NCBI GenBank assembly: GCA_030683105.1
Contig: JAUXMZ010000003.1
Location: 150,703 to 190,858 of the forward strand
Reading direction: 5' to 3'
DNA: 40,156 nucleotides
DNA from: Burkholderiales bacterium
GTDB lineage: Bacteria; Pseudomonadota; Gammaproteobacteria; Burkholderiales; SG8-41
The stretch's first letter is position 1. Each line of letters opens with the position of its first letter. Both the position numbers and the translations under genes were made by a program. Below, piece by piece: positions 34,172-40,156 of the stretch. The notes beneath the pieces were generated by a model that searched no databases, was not told the DNA's origin, and was given only the letters and a program-made list of their open reading frames with translations.

Positions 34172-35562
34172 TGGTCGCAACTGCCATGCCACAGCCGATC
34201 TCTCACTGGGAACCCGACAACCCGGCATTCTGGGAGAGCGGGGGTGAGCGCATTGCGCGCAAAAACCTCATTCTTTCAGCGCCGCCGCTGGTGCTGGCGT
34301 TCGCGGTGTGGATGCTGTGGAGCGTTGTGGTGGCATATCTTCCGCACATCGGCTTTCGCTTCACGGCGAATCAACTGTTCTGGCTTGCAGCCCTGCCGGG
34401 GCTTTCCGGCGCCACGCTCCGACTCCTGTTTTCATTCATGGTGCCGATTTTTGGCGGACGCGTGTGGACCACGTTTTCGACCGCACTGTTGCTGGTGCCG
34501 GTGATCGGGATCGCCGCCGCAGTCCAGGATACGGCGACGAGCTACCCGCAATTTCTTATGTTGGCGCTTGCGGCTGGCATAGGCGGCGGCAACTTCGCTT
34601 CCAATATGGCGAACCTGTCGTTTTTCTATCCCACGGCCCGCAAGGGCGCTGCACTCGGCCTGAATGCCGGCCTGGGTAACCTGGGCGTGGGGCTGGCACA
34701 GCTGGTCGTGCCACTGGTGATTGGAACTGCCATATTCGGTGCACTGTCCGGTTCGCCGCAAACCTGGAGCGATGGCATTGATACCCACCAGGTCTGGCTG
34801 CAAAACGCCGGTCTGGTATGGGTGCCTTTCATCGTGCTTGCGGCGGCGGCGGCATGGTACGGCATGGACGACATCGCGACGTTAAGAAGTTCTTTTCCAG
34901 AGCAGGCTGTGGTGTTCGTGCGCAAGCACAACTGGATCCTGTCATGGCTCTACCTCGGCACGTTCGGCTCGTTCATCGGATTTGCAGCGGGTTTTCCGCT
35001 GCTGGCTGATATCGAGTTCAGTACGCACAGCACCCTCGGCTACGCTTTCGCGGGCCCGCTTGCCGCAGCCATCGCACGGCCCGCGGGCGGTTGGCTGGCC
35101 GACCGCATCGGCGGCGGCCGAGTGGCGCTGGCGAGCTTTATCATCATGGCCGTTGCGAGCGGCGGCCTGCTCGCAACACTTCCGGGCGGTGGCGGCGGCG
35201 GCAGTTACATCGGCTTCCTGGTCCTCTTCGCGGTACTGTTCATGGCGAGCGGCGCAGGCAACGGCGCCGTGTTCCAGATGATCCCCGTAGTTTTTGTCAA
35301 CGACCGGCAGCGCGCGGCGCAGGATGCCGGGGCGCGCAAGCGCGCGCTGCACGACGGCATGATCGAGGGGGCTGCCGCAATCGGCTTTGCCTCCGCCATC
35401 GGTGCGTTTGGCGGTTTCGTGATCCCGAAGAGTTTCGGTACCGCGATCTCGCTTACGGGGGGCACGCACGCCGCGTTTTACATGTTCATGATTTTTTATG
35501 CCAGCTGTATCGCGCTGACCTGGTGGTATTACGCGCGCAGGAATGCGGAAATGCCATGTTAA
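34171..35562 (+). CDS. narK: Third NarK-type transporter
   Basis: A 463-residue major facilitator protein. It opens SHWEPDNPAFWESGGERIAR, closely like the NarK2 start, with the helix-2 arginine in SGATLRLLFSF, the helix-5 signature GLNAGLGNLGVGLAQ and the helix-8 arginine in AIARPAGGWLADRIGG. It is more similar in pattern to the preceding NarK2 than to the first NarK. In helix 11 it has GNGAVFQMIPVVF where NarK2 has GNGSTFRTIGVIF, so substrate handling may differ. I choose ATG 34171, coupled to the previous stop; the frame is open from 34111. The three transporters probably divide nitrate uptake and nitrite export. Confidence 0.9.
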   Translation: MVATAMPQPISHWEPDNPAFWESGGERIARKNLILSAPPLVLAFAVWMLWSVVVAYLPHIGFRFTANQLFWLAALPGLSGATLRLLFSFMVPIFGGRVWTTFSTALLLVPVIGIAAAVQDTATSYPQFLMLALAAGIGGGNFASNMANLSFFYPTARKGAALGLNAGLGNLGVGLAQLVVPLVIGTAIFGALSGSPQTWSDGIDTHQVWLQNAGLVWVPFIVLAAAAAWYGMDDIATLRSSFPEQAVVFVRKHNWILSWLYLGTFGSFIGFAAGFPLLADIEFSTHSTLGYAFAGPLAAAIARPAGGWLADRIGGGRVALASFIIMAVASGGLLATLPGGGGGGSYIGFLVLFAVLFMASGAGNGAVFQMIPVVFVNDRQRAAQDAGARKRALHDGMIEGAAAIGFASAIGAFGGFVIPKSFGTAISLTGGTHAAFYMFMIFYASCIALTWWYYARRNAEMPC

Positions 35563-35566
35563 TTAC

Positions 35567-35636
35567 CGTGATACGTGGCTCGTTGCTCGTGATACGCACG
35601 AACCACGACCCACGAACCACGAACCACGAACCACAC
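35567..35636. repeat. Heptamer array in the narK3-narG2 gap (10 words)
   Basis: Ten consecutive 7-base words in perfect register: CGTGATA and CGTGGCT types first, then ACCACGA types, whose reverse complement is TCGTGGT. The array starts five bases after the transporter stop and fills most of the 99-base gap. It shows that the heptamer family also invades operons of core metabolism. Confidence 0.9.
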
Positions 35637-35661
35637 GAGCTGTGACTAATAGGAGCAAGCG

Positions 35662-38600
35662 ATGTCTCATTTTCTCGATCGACTGACGTTTTTCACCAAG
35701 GACCAGGAAAGCTTCTCAGGGGACCACGGCGTGGTCACGGGCGAAGACCGCACCTGGGAGGACGCTTATCGCAAGCGCTGGCAGCACGACAAGATCGTGC
35801 GCTCCACCCACGGCACCAACTGCACCGGCTCGTGCAGCTGGAAAATCTACGTCAAGGGCGGCATCGTCACCTGGGAGACGCAGCAGACCGACTACCCGCG
35901 GACACGGCCCGACATGCCGAACCACGAGCCTCGCGGCTGTTCGCGCGGCGCTTCGTACTCGTGGTACTTGTACAGTGGCAACCGCCTCAAATATCCGATG
36001 GTGCGCGGCCGCTTGCTCAAGCTGTGGCGCGAGGCGCGCCAGACGCTGGCGCCGGTCGAGGCATGGGCCGCGGTCGTCGAGGATCCTGCAAAACTCAAGT
36101 CCTATCAATCGGTGCGCGGCATGGGCGGTTTCGTGCGCTCGTCGTGGGATGAGGTCAATGAAGTCATCGCCGCCGCCAATATCTACACTGCCAAGAAGTA
36201 CGGACCCGACCGGGTAATCGGGTTTTCACCGATCCCGGCGATGTCCATGGTGTCGTATGCCGCAGGCAGCCGTTATCTGTCGCTGATCGGCGGCGTGTGC
36301 ATGAGCTTCTACGACTGGTACTGCGATTTGCCGCCGTCCAGCCCGCAGACCTGGGGCGAGCAGACCGACGTGCCCGAGTCGGCCGACTGGTACAACTCCA
36401 ATTTCATCATCGCCTGGGGCTCTAACGTGCCGCAGACGCGCACACCCGACGCGCATTTCTTCACTGAGGTGCGCTACAAGGGCGCCAAGACCGTGGCGAT
36501 TACGCCCGATTATTCGGAAGTCGCCAAGCTGTGCGACATCTGGCTGCATCCGAAGCAGGGCACCGATGCGGCGCTGGGGATGGCGCTTGGGCACGTGATT
36601 CTCAACGAATACCACCTGCCCGGAAAAAGCGCCTATTTCGACGACTACTGCCGCCGGTACACCGACATGCCGATGCTGGTGAAGCTGGTGAAGCACGGCG
36701 ACGCGTGGGTGGCTGACCGCTTTGTGCGCGCATCGGACTTTGCCGACCAGCTCGGCGAAACCAACAATCCTGAATGGAAGACTGTGGCCATAGACGAAGC
36801 CAGCGGCAAGGTCGTCGCGCCGCTGGGCACGATCGGCTACCGCTGGGGCGAGCAAGGCAAATGGAATCTCGAAGAAAAAGCCGGGCAGAAAGGGGAGGAG
36901 ACCCGGCTTCAGCTCACTTTGGTCGGCAAGCCGAACGAAGTGCTGCCGGTCGCATTCCCGTATTTCGGCGGCCAGGTGCACGAGCATTTCACCGAAAGCA
37001 AGCACGACGAGATTCTCAAGCGCAATGTCGCGGCGAAGAAGGTGCAGTTAAAGGACGGCGAATGCATGGTGGCGACGGTCTACGATCTGTTCATCGCCAA
37101 CTACGGGCTCGATCGCGGCCTGGGCGGCGCCAATGTCGCCAGTTCTTACGACGATGACACGCCTTATACGCCGGCGTGGCAGGAAAAAATCACCGGCGTC
37201 AAGCGTGAGGAGGTGATCAAACTGGCGCGCGATTTTGCCGACAACGCCGACAAGACCCATGGCAAGTCGATGATCATTATCGGCGCCGCGATGAACCACT
37301 GGTACCACTCGGATATGAATTACCGTGCCGTGATCAACATGCTGGTGATGTGCGGCTGTGTCGGGCAGTCGGGCGGCGGCTGGGCGCATTATGTCGGCCA
37401 GGAAAAACTGCGACCGCAGACCGGCTGGACGCCGCTGGCCTTCGCTCTGGACTGGATGCGTCCGCCGCGCCACATGAATTCGACGTCTTTCTTCTACGCG
37501 CACACCGACCAGTGGCGCTACGAGCAGTTGCCGGTGAAAGATATCCTGTCGCCGTTGGCGCGTTCCGAGGACTACAGCGGCAGCCTGATCGATTTCAATG
37601 TGCGCGCTGAGCGCATGGGCTGGCTGCCGTCGGCGCCGCAACTGCAAACCAACCCTCTTCAGGTGTGCAAGGATGCGGCGGCGGCTGGCATGGAACCGAA
37701 GGACTACGCGGTTAAAGGGCTTAAGGAAGGCACGCTGCGGTTTTCGTGCGAGGACCCGGACCACCCGCTCAATTACCCGCGCAACATGTTCGTGTGGCGC
37801 TCCAATTTACTGGGCTCTTCGGGCAAGGGACACGAATATTTTCTCAAGCATCTGCTCGGCACCCAGCACGGCGTGCAGGGCAAGGATCTAGGCGACACCG
37901 GCGGCGAGAAGCCTGAGACGGTTGAATGGCACGATAAAGCGCCGGAAGGCAAACTGGATCTGCTGGTGACGATAGACTTTCGCATGTCGACCACCTGTCT
38001 TTATTCCGACATCGTGCTGCCGACTGCGACCTGGTACGAGAAGAACGATCTCAATACCTCGGACATGCACCCATTTATCCACCCGTTGTCGACGGCGGTC
38101 GATCCGGTATGGCAGGCGCGCAGCGATTGGGAAATCTACAAGGGCATCGCCAAGACTTTCTCGGCGCTCGTACCCGGCCATCTCGGCGTTGAAAAAGATC
38201 TGGTGCTGGTGCCGACGCTGCACGATACGCCAAGCGAGCTGGCGCAGCCGCTCGACGTCAAGGACTGGAAAAAAGGCCAGTGCGAGCCGGTGCCAGGCAA
38301 GACCATGCCGAGCATGGTGGTGATCGAGCGCGATTATCCCAATGTGTACAAGCGCTTCACCGCGCTGGGGCCGCTGATGTCGAAAGTCGGCAACGGCGGC
38401 AAAGGCATCGCCTGGAAGACCGAGCCCGAGGTCAAGCTGCTCGGCGAGTTGAACTACACCGTTACCGAGCCGGGCGTGACCTACGGCCTGCCCAGGATAG
38501 AGACCGATATCGATGCGGCGGAAGTGGTGCTGGCTCTGGCGCCGGAGACCAACGGCGCGGTCGCGGTCAAGGCGTGGGCGGCGCTGTCCGAGATCACCGG

Positions 38601-39399
38601 TCGCGATCACACCCATCTCGCGTTGCCGCGCGAGGATGACAAGATCCGCTTCCGCGATCTGCAGGCGCAGCCGCGCAAGATCATTTCCTCGCCGACCTGG
38701 AGCGGACTCGAGTCGGAGCACGTGTCATACACCGCTGGCTACACCAATGTCCACGAACTCATCCCATGGCGCACCCTGACCGGCCGCCAGCAGCTGTATC
38801 AGGACCATCCGTGGATGCGCGCATTCGGCGAGGAGCTGTGTGTCTATAAACCGCCGATCGATACCAAGACGATCAAGCCGCTGCTGGGCAAGCGCTCCAA
38901 CGGCAATGCCGAGGTGGTGCTCAACTTCATCACGCCGCACCAGAAGTGGGGCATACATTCGACCTACACCGACAATCTGCTGATGCTGACACTGTCACGC
39001 GGCGGGCCCATCGTGTGGATCAGTGAAACCGATGCGGTGAAAGCGGGGATTGTCGATAACGACTGGATCGAAGCCTACAACGTGAACGGCGCGCTCGCCG
39101 CGCGCGCGGTGGTCAGCCAGCGCGTGCCCGAGGGCATGATGATGATGTATCACGCGCAGGAGAAGATCGTGAACGTGCCCGGTTCGGAAATCACCGGCAC
39201 GCGCGGCGGCATCCACAACTCGGTAACGCGGGCGGTGGTAAAGCCCACGCACATGATCGGTGGCTATGCGCAGTTGAGTTACGGCTTCAACTACTACGGC
39301 ACCATCGGCACCAACCGCGACGAGTTCGTGATCGTGCGCAAGATGAACAAAGTCGACTGGCTGGACAGCCCGGCTGAACAACAAGCAACAACGGCTTAA
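35662..39399 (+). CDS. narG: Respiratory nitrate reductase alpha subunit (copy 2, canonical)
   Basis: A 1245-residue NarG, about the length of the E. coli protein. The [4Fe-4S] ligands are H50, C54, C58 and C93. The molybdenum ligand should be Asp218 in [15 protein letters not shown]. The cofactor region is canonical (IIAWGSNVPQTRTPDAHFF), as is the C-terminal PHQKWGIHSTYTDNLLML. AGGAGC before the ATG is a good ribosome-binding site. It follows three narK genes and precedes narH copy 2, with a hairpin repeat between. It has the standard features of the nitrate-reducing enzyme and is probably the main one. Confidence 0.97.
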   Translation: MSHFLDRLTFFTKDQESFSGDHGVVTGEDRTWEDAYRKRWQHDKIVRSTHGTNCTGSCSWKIYVKGGIVTWETQQTDYPRTRPDMPNHEPRGCSRGASYSWYLYSGNRLKYPMVRGRLLKLWREARQTLAPVEAWAAVVEDPAKLKSYQSVRGMGGFVRSSWDEVNEVIAAANIYTAKKYGPDRVIGFSPIPAMSMVSYAAGSRYLSLIGGVCMSFYDWYCDLPPSSPQTWGEQTDVPESADWYNSNFIIAWGSNVPQTRTPDAHFFTEVRYKGAKTVAITPDYSEVAKLCDIWLHPKQGTDAALGMALGHVILNEYHLPGKSAYFDDYCRRYTDMPMLVKLVKHGDAWVADRFVRASDFADQLGETNNPEWKTVAIDEASGKVVAPLGTIGYRWGEQGKWNLEEKAGQKGEETRLQLTLVGKPNEVLPVAFPYFGGQVHEHFTESKHDEILKRNVAAKKVQLKDGECMVATVYDLFIANYGLDRGLGGANVASSYDDDTPYTPAWQEKITGVKREEVIKLARDFADNADKTHGKSMIIIGAAMNHWYHSDMNYRAVINMLVMCGCVGQSGGGWAHYVGQEKLRPQTGWTPLAFALDWMRPPRHMNSTSFFYAHTDQWRYEQLPVKDILSPLARSEDYSGSLIDFNVRAERMGWLPSAPQLQTNPLQVCKDAAAAGMEPKDYAVKGLKEGTLRFSCEDPDHPLNYPRNMFVWRSNLLGSSGKGHEYFLKHLLGTQHGVQGKDLGDTGGEKPETVEWHDKAPEGKLDLLVTIDFRMSTTCLYSDIVLPTATWYEKNDLNTSDMHPFIHPLSTAVDPVWQARSDWEIYKGIAKTFSALVPGHLGVEKDLVLVPTLHDTPSELAQPLDVKDWKKGQCEPVPGKTMPSMVVIERDYPNVYKRFTALGPLMSKVGNGGKGIAWKTEPEVKLLGELNYTVTEPGVTYGLPRIETDIDAAEVVLALAPETNGAVAVKAWAALSEITGRDHTHLALPREDDKIRFRDLQAQPRKIISSPTWSGLESEHVSYTAGYTNVHELIPWRTLTGRQQLYQDHPWMRAFGEELCVYKPPIDTKTIKPLLGKRSNGNAEVVLNFITPHQKWGIHSTYTDNLLMLTLSRGGPIVWISETDAVKAGIVDNDWIEAYNVNGALAARAVVSQRVPEGMMMMYHAQEKIVNVPGSEITGTRGGIHNSVTRAVVKPTHMIGGYAQLSYGFNYYGTIGTNRDEFVIVRKMNKVDWLDSPAEQQATTA

Positions 39400-39405
39400 G
39401 GATTT

Positions 39406-39488
39406 GCCACAGAGAACACAGAGTTCACAGAGAAGATCCGTGATTATCTTTCGCTGTCCTCTGTGTTCTCTGTGATCTCTGTGGCTAA
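39406..39488. repeat. Hairpin repeat between narG2 and narH2
   Basis: Arms of three 9-base words each, of the CACAGAGAA type on the left and CTCTGTGTT type on the right, are complementary over about 30 bases around a 22-base loop. It is the inner part of the element at 19322-19553, without the outer arms. Lying inside an operon, its RNA would form a long stem between two subunit genes. It could stabilise or cleave the message, or cut expression of narH2. Confidence 0.88.
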
Positions 39489-39509
39489 AAGAACATCAGG
39501 AGATTGAAT

Positions 39510-40156
39510 ATGAAAGTAAGAGCGCAAATCGCGATGGTCCTGAATCTGGACAAATGCATCGGCTGCCATACTTGTTCGGTGACGTGCAAGAACGTGTGGA
39601 CCTCACGCCCCGGCATGGAGTACGCCTGGTTCAACAATGTCGAGACCAAGCCCGGTATCGGCTATCCCAAGGAATGGGAGAACCAGAAGCGCTGGAATGG
39701 GGGGTGGACCCGCAAGAGAAACGGCAAAATCAAGCCTAAAATCGGCGGCAAGTGGCGCATTCTGGCGTCGATCTTCGCCAATCCCAACCTGCCGGAGATC
39801 GACGATTACTACGAGCCGTTCACTTTCGATTATGAGCATCTGCACAATGCGCCGGAATCGAAAGCTGCACCGGTGGCGCGCCCGGTATCGCTGATCACCG
39901 GCAAGCGCATGGAAAAGATCGAGTGGGGGCCAAACTGGGAAGAGATCCTCGGCGGCGAGTTTGCCAAGCGCAGCAAGGACGCTAATTTCGAGAACATCCA
40001 GAAGGAGATCTACGGCCAGTTCGAGAACACCTTCATGATGTACCTGCCGCGGCTGTGCGAACACTGCCTGAATCCGGCTTGTGTCGCGGCCTGCCCATCG
40101 GGCTCGATCTACAAACGCGAAGAAGACGGCATCGTGCTGATCGACCAGGACAAGTG
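39510..40156 (+). CDS. narH: Nitrate reductase beta subunit (copy 2), cut by window end
   Basis: The first 215 codons of a NarH. The first cluster is C16, C19, C22, C26 (CIGCHTCSVTC) and the second begins CEHCLNPACVAACPSGSIYKR. The core resembles copy 1 but has a shorter linker and a charged insert (KRNGKIKPKIGGKW). AGGAGAT seven bases before the ATG is a good ribosome-binding site. It continues beyond 40156, probably into narJ and narI. Confidence 0.96.
   Translation, partial: MKVRAQIAMVLNLDKCIGCHTCSVTCKNVWTSRPGMEYAWFNNVETKPGIGYPKEWENQKRWNGGWTRKRNGKIKPKIGGKWRILASIFANPNLPEIDDYYEPFTFDYEHLHNAPESKAAPVARPVSLITGKRMEKIEWGPNWEEILGGEFAKRSKDANFENIQKEIYGQFENTFMMYLPRLCEHCLNPACVAACPSGSIYKREEDGIVLIDQDK

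Overview
The window looks like a GC-rich betaproteobacterial chromosome, probably from a facultatively denitrifying member of a Nitrosomonadales/Rhodocyclales-type lineage. That is inferred from gene order (rsxB-nth-DUF1841, aat-bpt-pyrD, ccoI-ccoS, narXL-nar) and protein flavour; no rRNA or other marker gene is present to confirm it.

Left part (1-7116) is housekeeping. On the minus strand lie rsxB, nth and a DUF1841 gene, preceded by a short remnant of alanine dehydrogenase whose stop overlaps the rsxB start. A plus-strand histidine kinase and receiver pair follows, then minus-strand aat-bpt-pyrD (N-end-rule aminoacyl transferases and dihydroorotate dehydrogenase).

The middle (about 7117-14300) is an accessory island made largely of defence and toxin-antitoxin debris: the tail of a type I methylase before an ORF6N gene, a ribbon-helix-helix/PIN pair with a clear promoter-operator, a type III methyltransferase cut off at a perfect 51-bp tandem repeat, a 31-codon ORF coupled to a DUF429-like gene, an AbiEi antitoxin whose AbiEii partner is broken and joined to a foreign 3' end, a second antitoxin/PIN pair, and a small RRM-like gene. 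Its gaps, and several gaps elsewhere, hold arrays with a strict 7-bp period whose word changes from locus to locus and within a locus. A CG-rich palindrome is repeated beside some of them.

The right part (14309-40156) concerns redox stress and anaerobic respiration. A peroxiredoxin-glutaredoxin fusion and a dihydrolipoamide-dehydrogenase-like flavoprotein (minus strand) are divergent from ccoI and ccoS (cbb3 oxidase maturation). A perfect FNR box lies between the divergent pair. Then come narX-narL, a membrane-anchored cytochrome c preceded by another perfect FNR box, narGHJI and a hemerythrin-like gene, then three narK-type transporters and a second narG and narH (cut by the window end). The logic is: NarX/NarL and an FNR-type regulator sense nitrate and low oxygen; NarK proteins move nitrate in and nitrite out; NarGHI reduces nitrate at the membrane with NarJ as chaperone; CcoI/CcoS prepare the high-affinity oxidase used when oxygen is scarce. 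The two NarG proteins differ, the first being shorter and divergent near the cofactor site.

The least explained signal is the family of evolving heptamer arrays. The decaying genes and the cytochrome-nar-hemerythrin cluster are the other main points. All calls were made by reading the sequence; no database search was possible.
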